Of a DNA stretch of 64,000 nucleotides, positions 56,107-64,000 are shown piece by piece. The notes below the pieces were generated by a model, which searched no databases, was not told the origin of the DNA, and saw only the letters and a program-made list of their open reading frames with translations. The DNA is taken from NCBI GenBank assembly GCA_023954375.1, contig JAMLIC010000001.1, forward strand, positions 248,001 through 312,000, written 5' to 3'. Both the position numbers and the translations under genes were made by a program. Numbering within the stretch: position 1 is the first letter of the stretch; each line of letters opens with the position of its first letter. Source of the DNA: Planctomycetota bacterium. Lineage in GTDB: Bacteria > Planctomycetota > J058.

Positions 56107-57109
56107 AGCGCGTCGGACACCTGTTCGAGCACGTGGCCAGCTTCCAGGCGCTCCTCGCCGCCTACCGCCGGGCGCGCCAGGTCAAGGCCGGCCGGCCCAG
56201 CGTCGAGCGCTTCGCGCGCCGCCTCGAGCCGGAGCTGCTCCTGCTCGAAGACGAGCTCCTCGCGGACACCTGGCGGCCCGGACCGACGGTGACCTTCGAG
56301 GTGTGGACCCCAAGCGCCGCACGATCACGGTCGCGCCCTTCCGCGACCGCGTGGTCCACCACGCCCTGATCGCCGCGATCGCGCCCACGCTCGAGCGCGG
56401 CATGGACCCCGACTCCTTCGGCTGCCGGGCGGGCAAGGGCACCGACGGCGCGCTGGCCCGGGCGCAGGCCCTCGCCCGCCGACACCCCTGGGTCCTGCGC
56501 GCCGACGTGGCCGCGTTCTTCGCCTCGGTGCCGCACGACGTGCTCCTCGGGCAGGTCGCGCGGCTGTTCAAGGACGGGCGCCTGCTGTGCCTGCTCGACC
56601 GGATCGTGCGCGCGGGCGGGGAGAGCGGCCGTGGGCTGCCGATCGGGCACCTGACGAGCCAGTGGCTCGCCAACCTGTACCTGACGCCGCTCGACCGCCA
56701 CCTGCGCCGGCGGCCCGAGGTCCTGGGCTACGCGCGCTACATGGACGACCTCGTGATCTTCGGCCCGTCGGCGGCCGCCCTGCGCGGGACGCGCGCGGCG
56801 CTGGCCGCGTTCCTGGCCGAACCGCTGGGCCTGGCCCTCAACCCGCGCGCCACGCAATCGCACCGGGTCCGTGACGGCTTCCCTTTCCTCGGCTTCCGCG
56901 TGCGCCGGGGCGGCCTCGGCCTGCGGGCGTCCACCTGGCGCCGCCTGCGGTCGGGGGTGGCCGAGCGCGAGCGGACGTTCCGACGGGGCGACCTCGACGA
57001 AGCCGGGCTCGCGGCCTCGGTCCAGAGCACGCTGGCACACGTCGCCCGCGTCGACGCGCGCGGCCTGCGCCGGGCCTGGCTGGCGCGCCAACCGCCGGTC
57101 GTGTGGTGA
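56103..57109 (+). CDS. DGR reverse transcriptase (one-base frameshift)
   Basis: The retron/DGR-type RT that copies the template repeat into error-prone cDNA. Motifs: PFRDRVVHHALIAAI and GCRAGKGTDGALARAQ at the front, LRADVAAFFASVPHD (metal Asp), GLPIGHLTSQWLANLYL (the IGxxxSQ form of DGR RTs), and YARYMDDLVIFG (YMDD). The frame breaks at 56305-56306: one more G after TGG would read FEVWDPKRRTITVAPF and give 335 residues. The 5' part runs in frame with the GTG at 56103; the rest in the frame ending at 57109. It is either a disabled RT or an assembly error. The 3' 50 codons are duplicated at 59911. Confidence 0.88.
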
Positions 57110-57156
57110 CCGTGTGGTGAGCTCACGGGGGCGCGGGCGCCACCGGCTCGGCTCAA

Positions 57157-57264
57157 CGGGTCAACCGCGGCGGGAGCTGGAACAACGAGGCCAGGAACTG
57201 CCGCGCGGCCAACCGCAACAGGAACGAGCCGTCGAACCGGAACACGAACCTGGGCTTCCGCCCC
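57157..57264 (+). repeat. DGR template repeat (TR) core
   Basis: Starts 48 nt after the RT stop and reads RVNRGGSWNNEARNCRAANR, then NRNEPSNRNTNLGFRP if translated. Ten AAC codons lie at 57163-57249 in a genome that otherwise avoids A. This is the classic DGR template for a C-type-lectin/FGE-like fold, where adenines are copied as any base into the variable repeat of a target gene. True ends cannot be set without the matching variable repeat, and no second copy is present in this window. The 324-nt gap 57110-57433 holds this TR and no gene I can recognise. Confidence 0.88.
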
Positions 57265-57433
57265 GCCAGCGCGGGTCACCTCGGCAGCCGCCGGGCGCTC
57301 ACGGGTGCTCGGCCCGTCCTCGACCCGACCCGCCCGCGCTCCCGGCCGCCGGCTCCGCGCCGGCGCGGCCGAACCGACCCAGCCTCCGGCGGCGCGGTAG
57401 GACCGCTCGAAGCGCCGCCGGAGGCGCCCTCCG

Positions 57434-58468
57434 TCACTCGCCCGGGTCGCCCGCCGCCTCCTCCGCCAGCCGCGAGACCTCGGCGAGGACCTCGTCGAGC
57501 GTGCCCGCGACCGCCGACTGGCGAGCCAGACGCTCGAGCCGCTCGTCGCCCACGACGGCCTCGAGCCGAGCGGCGAGGTCGGCGGGGAGCGACGGGCCGA
57601 AGCGCGCCTCGAGCACGGCCTGGATCGTGGCCCGTCGGCCCTTCTCGAGCCCCTCCTCGCGGCCCTCCTCGCGGCCCTCCTCGCGGCCCTTCTCGAGGCC
57701 CTTCTCGAGGCCCCGCTGCTCGGCCTCGATCTCGAAGCTCATCCTGTACGGCATGTTCGTCTCCTGCTCGAGCCGTGCGTGGAAGTCGTGAAACCTCGCG
57801 GCCTGTGGCCCCCTGAGGGCCAGGAGCCAGTCCAGGAACCTGAGCAGCTCGAGCACCTCCTCGCGCCCGTATCCTCGCCGGTAGAGGGCGAGGAGGAGCG
57901 CCTTCTTCGAGTCTAACCGGCGCTCGGGGTCGCCTCTCGTCGCGAGCGAGTCCAGGTGCGCCAGGACGACCAGCGCGAAGGGGTTCGGATCGCCCAGGAG
58001 CTCGTCGCGACGCGCCTCGAAGTCCAGCAGCTTGACCGTCGGGAACTCGAGGCGCTCCCGGCAGCCGAGCACCTCCTCCTCGAACGGCCCCGGCCGCCAG
58101 TCGGGCCGGTCGTCGGCGAGGACGACCAGGCTGGCCACCGGCTTTCCGTAGCGGTCGTCGATCCGGTAGCGGTAAACGCGGATGCGACGGGGCAGGTCCG
58201 GGTCGACCTGGCCCTGAACCTCGACGTGGAGCCCCACCCAGGCCTCACCACCAGCCAGCAGGTGGACCCGGAAGAGCTTGTCCACCACCCGGCGGCCCAA
58301 CTCCGCGTCGGGGAAGAGCCGCTGCAGCTCGCCGTCGAGCGCCTGCCAGCCCCGGCGCCAGTCGATCCGCGCGTGGACCGCGGGGAAGAGGAGCAGGAGC
58401 GCCCGGTCGAGGTAGCCGTCGAGCGCCTCCTTCCACGGGCTGTCACGATCGTCGGGCTCGTCGGTCAT
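57434..58468 (-). CDS. Rpn/DUF4351-type putative nuclease
   Basis: A 344-residue protein of the family with DSPWKEALDGYLDRALLLLF and RGWQALDGELQRLFPDAELG near the start, then the nuclease-like core VVDKLFRVHLLAGGEAW and VGLHVEVQGQ (E-x-Q). A KRLLDFE-like helix follows (VKLLDFEARRDEL). The C-terminus has a (EKGREEG)n charged coil and a short helical domain. This family is annotated as Rpn-type transposase/nuclease or DUF4351 protein. It is a different branch from the Rpn at 52742. The two flank the DGR. There is no insertion-sequence end or target-site duplication visible. Confidence 0.8.
   Translation of the reverse strand: MTDEPDDRDSPWKEALDGYLDRALLLLFPAVHARIDWRRGWQALDGELQRLFPDAELGRRVVDKLFRVHLLAGGEAWVGLHVEVQGQVDPDLPRRIRVYRYRIDDRYGKPVASLVVLADDRPDWRPGPFEEEVLGCRERLEFPTVKLLDFEARRDELLGDPNPFALVVLAHLDSLATRGDPERRLDSKKALLLALYRRGYGREEVLELLRFLDWLLALRGPQAARFHDFHARLEQETNMPYRMSFEIEAEQRGLEKGLEKGREEGREEGREEGLEKGRRATIQAVLEARFGPSLPADLAARLEAVVGDERLERLARQSAVAGTLDEVLAEVSRLAEEAAGDPGE
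57645..57716. repeat. 12-nt coding repeats in the Rpn-type gene
   Basis: Tandem 12-nt units alternating CTCGCGGCCCTC and TTCTCGAGGCCC encode REEG and LEKG tetrads on the minus strand. Such tetrad coils are common in this protein family. Confidence 0.7.
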
Positions 58469-58578
58469 GGCGGCTCCCGCTCCGCCCTCCGCGATCAGGC
58501 GCCGCGCAGGATCGGGCTCTGTTCGGGAGTCTACGGCGTGGGTCCGACACGCCCGGGCCGCGACATCCGGTGCCCGGC

Positions 58579-58965
58579 TCAGGGCGCGAACAGCCGGAGC
58601 ACCTTGACGCTCTCCAGCGGCACCGACACCAGGGCTCCCTCTGCGACCCGCTGCTCGAGGTTCATCAGCAGCGTTCGCTCGTCACCACCCACCACTCGAC
58701 CCGTCAGGATGCGACCGCTCACGGAGACGAGCTGGAGCGGGACCCGGGCGGACTCGAGCGCCAGGCGCGGGACGACCAGGTGTCTGACCGACACCGGTTC
58801 CCGCCCCCGGAGCTGGTCCGTCGCCGTCTGCCGGACGGCGAACTCCTCGCTCCTCAACCGCAGCACCAGGTCGTCGATGACCGTGGCCTCCTCGGCCAGC
58901 GACGAGCGACACCCCCCGAGGGGAACCAGCGCCAGGACGAGCGCGAAGAGCAGGCGCGGTGTCAT
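58579..58965 (-). CDS. small lipoprotein
   Basis: A 128-residue protein with a clear lipoprotein signal (LLFALVLALVPLGGC, Cys at about 19), so it is attached to a membrane after export. The mature part is short and beta-rich (LVSVSGRILTGRVVGGDERT), reminiscent of small SH3/Sm-like barrels, preceded by a helix (VIDDLVLRLRSEEFAVRQTA) that resembles a HEAT repeat. No enzyme motif. Its ATG lies 1 nt after the stop of the M23-like gene, so the two act together, probably in the envelope. Confidence 0.75.
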   Translation of the reverse strand: MTPRLLFALVLALVPLGGCRSSLAEEATVIDDLVLRLRSEEFAVRQTATDQLRGREPVSVRHLVVPRLALESARVPLQLVSVSGRILTGRVVGGDERTLLMNLEQRVAEGALVSVPLESVKVLRLFAP

Positions 58966-58966
58966 C

Positions 58967-59793
58967 TCAGCGCTGACCTCCAGTCACTCGCGTCAGGACA
59001 CACTCGTTGAGGAACCACGCTCGCCGGCGCAGGAGCTCCACCATGTCCGGCGGAACGTCTTCTCCGTCCAGTTGACGGTTGTGCGCCATCTCCGTGCCGA
59101 ACGTCTTGTCGAACACTCCCGTGACCTGGAGGTGAATGTGGTTCCCCTTGACCGGGAGCCGCGGTCGAAGGACGACCACCGGTCGTCGCCATCGAGCGTG
59201 CCCAAGGGCGCTGCCGGCGTCGGACTCCAGCTTCCGCCGAGCGAGGGAGCAGGGGCGACGTGTCCGTACGTGATCTCGAGGACCAGGCGATACTCCTGGT
59301 GCTCGCAGAGTATGCGTTGCTTGATCAGCCCCGCATCCACCCTCACGTAGCCGCCTGAGTGGACCGGCGACACGGCTGCACGACCAAGCGTGTCGATCGT
59401 CGCGCCGCCGTCCGCCGAGACCCGCGAGCCAATGTCCAGGCCGCAGTGGCTCATCTGAGCTCCTGGCACCGGCACCTCACCCGACGGGCCATGAACGAAC
59501 CGGGGAGCTCCGGGCTCGCGCGTGCGCTCACGCGTGAGATCCTTGTCGTCCTCACCAGGAATGATCCGCGTCCCGAGGGGCAAGTCGAACGGGACCTGGA
59601 AGCGCTCGCAGCAGTGCTCGAGCATGGCGTCCAGCGCGGTGGCGTGGTCCCGCCAATCGACAAGCCTCCAGCCGCCGGCGCCATCGGGGGCGAAGAGACC
59701 CGTCTCGCCGGTGACCCAGGGAGGGACCTGAGCGTGCGACGCGAAGGGAAGACCGAGCGTCAGCAGCAGGACTCGTCCGACGACGCGAGGCAC
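58967..59793 (-). CDS. M23-like (LytM) secreted peptidase homologue (frameshifted)
   Basis: Starts at GTG 59793, preceded by AGGGATG, with a signal peptide ending near FASHAQ. The zinc motif SHCGLDIGS (HxxxD) and a later NHIHLQVTGVFD (HxH) match the M23/LytM fold, whose members cleave peptidoglycan peptides, although spacing is long and activity unproven. Near 59180 the frame breaks: an extra G would join LDGDDR to VVVLRPRLPVKGNHIHL and give 275 residues. The last 40 residues are helical (EDVPPDMVELLRRRAWFL). It is coupled to the downstream lipoprotein gene. Confidence 0.6.
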
Positions 59794-59910
59794 GACATCC
59801 CTACATCGCACGAGAGCACCGATACGCAGGGAAGCATACCAGCGCGGGAGGTCGGTTACCACCACAGGTCAAGACGACCGGTGGGCGACCGCCCATCGGC
59901 GCTCGATGGC

Positions 59911-60060
59911 GTCGCGGCGAGAGAGCGCGCGTTCCGGCGGGGCGTCCTGGACGAGGACGGGCTCGTGGCGACCGTGCAGAGCACGCTGGCCCACGTGGCC
60001 CGCGCCGACGCGCGCGGCCTGTGCCGCGCCTGGCTGGCGCGGCAGCCCCCGCTCGTGTGG
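59911..60060 (+). pseudogene. remnant of a second DGR reverse transcriptase (3' 50 codons)
   Basis: Encodes VAARERAFRR...VQSTLAHVARADARGL...WLARQPPLVW, which matches the last 50 residues of the RT at 56103-57109 with 41 of 50 identical by my count. Upstream sequence shows no other RT motif, and no template repeat follows. It shows that a second RT copy once lay here, or that the 3' end was duplicated by recombination. The gap 59794-60189 holds this remnant and otherwise nothing I recognise. Confidence 0.8.
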
Positions 60061-60189
60061 GTGACAGCGCGAGAGTGACGAGTCCTCGTCGTCGGAGGCG
60101 CCAACCGAACCTCGTCAAGCAAGGGTCCATGGCTCTCCTTTCGGCTTCGAGGCTCTCGGGCCTGGAGGTTGTACCGACGGGCGCTCGGC

Positions 60190-63100
60190 TCAGCGCCGCG
60201 GCGGAGCGCCGGGCCGGGGGCGGGGACGCGGCGGCTCCGGTGGCGGCGGCGTCTCGGCGGGCGGCGGCGTCTCGGCGGGCGGCGGCGTCTCGGCGGGCGG
60301 CGGCGTCTCGGCCGGCGGCGGCGTGTCGGCCGGCGGCGGCGTCTCGGCCGGCGCAGGCGCCTCGGCCGGCGGCGGGTCCTCGGCCTTCGGCGCCGGCGCC
60401 GGGCGCGGGGGCGTCCTGCCCGGGCGCGGCGGCGCGCCCGGACGCAGGCCGGCGGCCGGCGGCGTCTCGACGGGCGCCGCCTCCGCCGGCGGCGACGGGG
60501 TCTCGGCCGGCGGCGGGGTCTCGGCCGGCGGCGCGCTCTCGCCCCCCGTCGGACGCGGCGGCGGCGGCCGACTGCCGGGGCGCCCGCCCGGGCGACCACC
60601 GGGCCGCGCGCCGGGCTGAGCCGGCGGCTGGTCGGTGTCGGTCGCGCTCGGGGCGGGCGGCTGGTCCGTGTCAGGCTGGCGCGGCGGGCCCGGGGGGCCG
60701 TCGGTCACCTCGAGGAGCTTGCCGTCGGGCGTGGTGAGCAGCCGGCGCATCTCGTCGCGCGTGAGCGGGCGCGAGCCGATGCGGCCGAACACGGCCGTCT
60801 GGTGCCCGTGCTCGTCGACGGCGCGGTCGCGGTCGACGCCCTCGGAGATCGCCAGCGTCGGGGACGACGTCGCGTAGGTCGCGATCAGCCGCGGCGACGG
60901 GACCGGGCTCCAGCCCTGCGCCCGCGGGTCGTCGGCCGAGGTGAGCTGCACCACCGCCAGGCCCTTCGCGGCGGCCACGTAGGCGTAGAGGCTGGCGTTC
61001 GTGGCGCCGACCTTCACGTCGCGCGCGCCCGCGAGCCACCCGCCGCCGTCGAAGCGCGTGAGGACCTGCGGGGCGGCCGGGCGCTCGAGGTCGAGGATGA
61101 CCAGGCCGTCCTTGCCCGCGGCCACGTAGCCGAACGAGCGGCTGACGTAGATCGACTGCGCGTCGGTCAGGGGCACGCGCGCGACCCGCGCGATCGTCCG
61201 CGGCGTCGGCGTCGGCGCCGGCTCGAGGAGCAGGTCCGTCACGTCGAGGACCGCCACGCCGTCGTCGTCGCACACGAACGCGTACCTGAGCTGCACCTCG
61301 ACGCTCCGCGGCCGGCGCAGGTCGCGCGCCACCGCGACCACCTGCGGGCGGAGCGGCTCGGCCACGCTGACGACGACGAGCCCCGCGTCGCAGACGACGT
61401 AGACGTGCTCGCCCACGACCGCGCACGACTCGGCGCCCTCGAGCAGGCCGCCCGCGTCGTAGGTCACGGCCCGCTCGAGGAAGTTGTTCGTCGGGTCGCC
61501 GTCGAGCAGCGTCGCCGCGGAGACGAGGATCAGCCCCTCCTCGCGGTCGGTCACGTAGAGGTAGGCGTAGAGCGGGTGGACCTTCTGCTCGCGGTTCTCG
61601 GGCCGCTGCGTCCGCGTCGGGTCGACCGCCTGCGTCGACGGCGCGCGCACGCTGGTCGCGTCCTTCGACTTCACCTGCAGCCGCTGGCCGAGGGGCGACG
61701 TCGGCGCGTAGGTGATCCTTTGCGAGAAGCCCTTGTGGTCGATCTGGGCCACGTCGTAGACCTTGAGCCCGCCCGAGCCGTTCGCCGTGTAGAGGTACTC
61801 CCCGCGCAGCTGCAGCGAGCGCACCTCCTCGCCGCCGAACGGCAGCGAGAGGCCCAGCGTCGTGTTGGCCGCGTGGTGGTAGGCCTCGGTCAGCGCGCGC
61901 CCGCGCTTGAGGTGCCCGCCGTAGTCGTCGGGGTAGGCCAGCTCGTGCAGCCGGCTGCCGATCACCGCCTGCGGCTCCGTGCGCTCGGTCACGGCCACGG
62001 CGTCGAAGCCGCCCGCGCCGCTGGCCACGTAGACGTAGCGGCCGAGGAAGTTGACGGCGTTGGTGCCCACCATCAGCGCCTGGGCCATCTGCGCGTTGTT
62101 GTCGCCCTCCTTCGACACGTGGCAGCTGGTGCAGGAGCGGGTCTCCTTCGTGCGCACCGTGTGCGGGACGTGCGGGCTGAAGGCCGTGCCGCTGAAGCCC
62201 TCGGCCGAGACCGTCTGCTGCTGCGAGTAGACGAACTCGCGGTCCTGGGTCTGCGAGCCGACGGTCACGGCGCAGGCCGAGCGCACGGGGACCACCTTGC
62301 CGCCCGAGACGTCGCCGTCGCGGCCGAGCATGAAGATGTCCTCGCGCAGCGTCTGGAAGCTGTACGACGTCCAGTTGCGCTGGAGCGACCCCTCGTAGTG
62401 CAGGGCCTCGCGCCGCTGGTTGGACTTCATGTCCAGGTGGCAGCCGAAGCAGCTCGCCACCCAGGCCGTGTGGCAGGTGTAGCACTCCATCTTCTGCGAC
62501 GCGTGCGCCAGCAAGGTCGCGTCGGCCGGCACGTCGCCCCAGGTGTGGTCGGTCCGCATGGTCTTGGCCACGCGCGCCTTCTCGCTGTACTTGCCGTGCG
62601 CCGGGTCGATCGAGTCCTTGACCTGCGGCACCTCCCACTCGACGTCGGGGACCACCGACGAGCGCTGGAACAGCGTCGCGCCTCGCCGCCCCGGCACCCC
62701 GTCCCAGCGGAACCGGGCGCCGAAGGGCGTGTTCGAGCGGCGCAGGTCCTGCCCGCCGGCGTTGCCGGTGGTCATCAGGTTCGTCACGGCGTTGACCGTG
62801 CCGTGGCAGTCCTCGCAGCGGATCGCCGTCGCCGCCCGCAGCTCGCCGTAGAGCTTGCCGTCGCCGTGCGAGTCGACGGTGAAGTGGCAGTCGGCGCAGT
62901 GCATGCCGCGCTCGAGGTGGATGTCCTTCAGGTGGACCGAGCGCTTCCAGCGCTCCGGGTCGTCGGGCGCGACGACGTTGCCGTCCTCGTCGAGCAGGTT
63001 GCCGCGCGCGTCGCGCTTCCACACCGCCCGGTAGAGGAAGCCGTGGCCGTGGAAGTCGCCGAGCTGCATGTTGTCGAGCTTGGCGTTGAACTCGCTCGAG

Positions 63101-64000
63101 CCGGTCTCGGCCAGGAACTCGCGGTCGCGCCACAGGCCCTTGGGCGTCGAGCCCTCGGGGTTGTGCTTGAGCGCGGCCAGCTCGTCCGCGGCCGACGGGT
63201 AGACCTGCTCCTTCGGCCACAGGTGCTGCCCGTCGGTCTCGAGGTCCCACCACGTGTAGCCCAGGTAGGTGTTCGACACCGCCGTGCCCGGGTGCATGTG
63301 GCAGACGATGCACTGGCTGGACGGGATCTGCCGCGTGAGCAGGTGCGCGATCGGGTGCCCCGACCGGTCCTTCGGGATCGTCGGGTCGGGCTGGGCGCTC
63401 TTGCCGCGGTTGCCGTGCACCGACCAGGGGCCCGAGTGGTTGGCCTCGGGGCGGCCGCCGCGCAGCGTGTTCAGCGGGTCGCGGTCGTTGGCGTAGACGA
63501 CGTGGCAGGCCGAGCAGCCCGACGAGCGGTAGTCGCCCGGGTGGTCGTTCGTGCCCAGCATGTTCAGCGTGGGGTCGAGGAGGCGCGTGCGCTGGAGGTT
63601 CAGCCACACCGGGTCGACGCGGTTGAGCGTGCCCAGGCCCCGGTCAGAGAGGCGGTTCTGCGGCCGCCCCGGCTCCTCGTCGAGGCCGCCGCCCGGCAGC
63701 CCGGCCAGCGGCAGGGCCAGCGGGCGGGGCTTCCGCTGCCCGCGCTCGAAGATGCGCAGGATGTTCGACGGCTGGCCGACCTCGAAGCGCGGCAGCGGGT
63801 CGAGGAACGGCAGGACGCCCTTCGTGGCCACCTCCTCGGGGGTCGGCGGCGGGTCGGTGAGCAGCCGCTGCGGCTCGCCGTGCGGGCCATAGCTCTCGCC
63901 GAAGCGGGCCTGCTTGAAGGGCACGGCGCCGTTGTTGTAGAGCGCCGCGTTCCAGAGCATGCCGCCGTGGGCCATCATGCTCTTCTGCGTGCGCCGCACG
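60190..64000 (-). CDS. multihaem cytochrome c with LVIVD beta-propeller repeats (5' end beyond the window)
   Basis: At least 1269 residues; the gene runs off the window at its start. Seven CxxCH haem-c motifs are visible: CSACH, CIVCH, CADCH, CEDCH, CYTCH, CFGCH and CTSCH, all in the first 650 residues, with HGxMLWNAALYNNG near the edge as in similar multihaem proteins. From about 700 to 1090 are repeats of the LVIVD type (YVYVASGAGGFDAVAV; YLYTANGSGGLKVYDV; FGYVAAGKDGLVILDL), expected to form a propeller. The tail is Pro-rich with (AETPPP)n. It should be an exported electron carrier or a surface/periplasmic redox protein. The electron partner is unknown. Confidence 0.92.
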   Translation of the reverse strand, partial: VRRTQKSMMAHGGMLWNAALYNNGAVPFKQARFGESYGPHGEPQRLLTDPPPTPEEVATKGVLPFLDPLPRFEVGQPSNILRIFERGQRKPRPLALPLAGLPGGGLDEEPGRPQNRLSDRGLGTLNRVDPVWLNLQRTRLLDPTLNMLGTNDHPGDYRSSGCSACHVVYANDRDPLNTLRGGRPEANHSGPWSVHGNRGKSAQPDPTIPKDRSGHPIAHLLTRQIPSSQCIVCHMHPGTAVSNTYLGYTWWDLETDGQHLWPKEQVYPSAADELAALKHNPEGSTPKGLWRDREFLAETGSSEFNAKLDNMQLGDFHGHGFLYRAVWKRDARGNLLDEDGNVVAPDDPERWKRSVHLKDIHLERGMHCADCHFTVDSHGDGKLYGELRAATAIRCEDCHGTVNAVTNLMTTGNAGGQDLRRSNTPFGARFRWDGVPGRRGATLFQRSSVVPDVEWEVPQVKDSIDPAHGKYSEKARVAKTMRTDHTWGDVPADATLLAHASQKMECYTCHTAWVASCFGCHLDMKSNQRREALHYEGSLQRNWTSYSFQTLREDIFMLGRDGDVSGGKVVPVRSACAVTVGSQTQDREFVYSQQQTVSAEGFSGTAFSPHVPHTVRTKETRSCTSCHVSKEGDNNAQMAQALMVGTNAVNFLGRYVYVASGAGGFDAVAVTERTEPQAVIGSRLHELAYPDDYGGHLKRGRALTEAYHHAANTTLGLSLPFGGEEVRSLQLRGEYLYTANGSGGLKVYDVAQIDHKGFSQRITYAPTSPLGQRLQVKSKDATSVRAPSTQAVDPTRTQRPENREQKVHPLYAYLYVTDREEGLILVSAATLLDGDPTNNFLERAVTYDAGGLLEGAESCAVVGEHVYVVCDAGLVVVSVAEPLRPQVVAVARDLRRPRSVEVQLRYAFVCDDDGVAVLDVTDLLLEPAPTPTPRTIARVARVPLTDAQSIYVSRSFGYVAAGKDGLVILDLERPAAPQVLTRFDGGGWLAGARDVKVGATNASLYAYVAAAKGLAVVQLTSADDPRAQGWSPVPSPRLIATYATSSPTLAISEGVDRDRAVDEHGHQTAVFGRIGSRPLTRDEMRRLLTTPDGKLLEVTDGPPGPPRQPDTDQPPAPSATDTDQPPAQPGARPGGRPGGRPGSRPPPPRPTGGESAPPAETPPPAETPSPPAEAAPVETPPAAGLRPGAPPRPGRTPPRPAPAPKAEDPPPAEAPAPAETPPPADTPPPAETPPPAETPPPAETPPPAETPPPPEPPRPRPRPGAPPRR
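60243..60360. repeat. 18-nt coding repeats in the cytochrome tail
   Basis: About six units of GGCGTCTCGGCGGGCGGC with small variation encode AETPPP hexads in the C-terminal tail of the cytochrome protein. In-frame. Confidence 0.85.

Noticed and set aside
59200..59260. LGGSW in the M23-like gene considered as a variable-repeat remnant
   Set aside because: Only four residues match and the downstream sequence has no relation to the template repeat.
60243..60360. Regular 18-nt repeats considered as a CRISPR array
   Set aside because: There are no spacers between units, the repeats are in frame, and they encode AETPPP in a protein tail. The same holds for the repeats at 32549 and 55379.
60671..63607. 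A 978-codon open frame inside the cytochrome gene
   Set aside because: Same strand as the cytochrome but in another frame. It has no haem motifs or domains and is a GC-driven shadow.

Overview
The window is about 64 kb of very GC-rich bacterial DNA with dense coding on both strands, heavy use of GTG and TTG starts, and many 4-nt start/stop overlaps (GTGA, ATGA, TTGA). The gene content points to a Gram-negative, complex-lifestyle bacterium, most likely Planctomycetota, with Myxococcota as the main alternative. It includes eukaryote-like Ser/Thr kinases and FHA proteins, large membrane-anchored TPR proteins, a DUF1570-type peptidase, LpxB (so an LPS-type outer membrane), and a multihaem cytochrome c with LVIVD repeats. 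This assignment is inferred from gene content; there is no rRNA gene to settle it, and I found no tRNA gene or CRISPR array.

Layout. 0-10.4 kb: a phasin-like protein, a TPR/gluzincin protein, a frameshifted TPR gene, a tandem kinase-like receptor and a TM2-like protein. 10.5-19 kb: purF, an HNH protein ending in a clamp-binding-like motif, and the smc-scpA-scpB condensin operon. 19-28 kb: a glycosyltransferase, a pentapeptide/SDR/hypothetical operon, and a two-gene biotin-dependent acyl-CoA carboxylase. 27.5-33.6 kb: a lipoprotein and two paralogous TPR membrane proteins, one carrying an out-of-phase tandem repeat. 33.6-43.7 kb: an ABC exporter, a metallophosphoesterase, an active-looking Ser/Thr kinase, a palindromic repeat island, an FHA-pseudokinase paired with a lone E2 acyltransferase, a double-length ThyX and a LuxR-type regulator. 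44-52.5 kb: SIMPL protein, M1 aminopeptidase, LpxB, a class III cyclase and an FAD monooxygenase.

52.7-60.1 kb is the most interesting part: a diversity-generating retroelement (DGR) with an HRDC accessory gene, avd, a DGR reverse transcriptase and an Asn(AAC)-rich template repeat. Two Rpn-type nucleases flank it. A second, truncated copy of the RT 3' end lies 2.8 kb downstream. No variable-repeat target gene is visible in the window, so the target must lie elsewhere or be lost. The window ends inside a multihaem cytochrome c gene on the minus strand.

Several genes are broken by single-base losses at short G/C runs: the TPR gene near 4.45 kb, the TPR repeat at 30.1 kb, the ABC permease near 34.2 kb, a receiver-domain remnant at 43.8 kb, the RT at 56.3 kb and an M23-like gene at 59.18 kb. 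The common pattern suggests consensus errors in the assembly at least as strongly as real pseudogenes, and it should be resolved before drawing functional conclusions.
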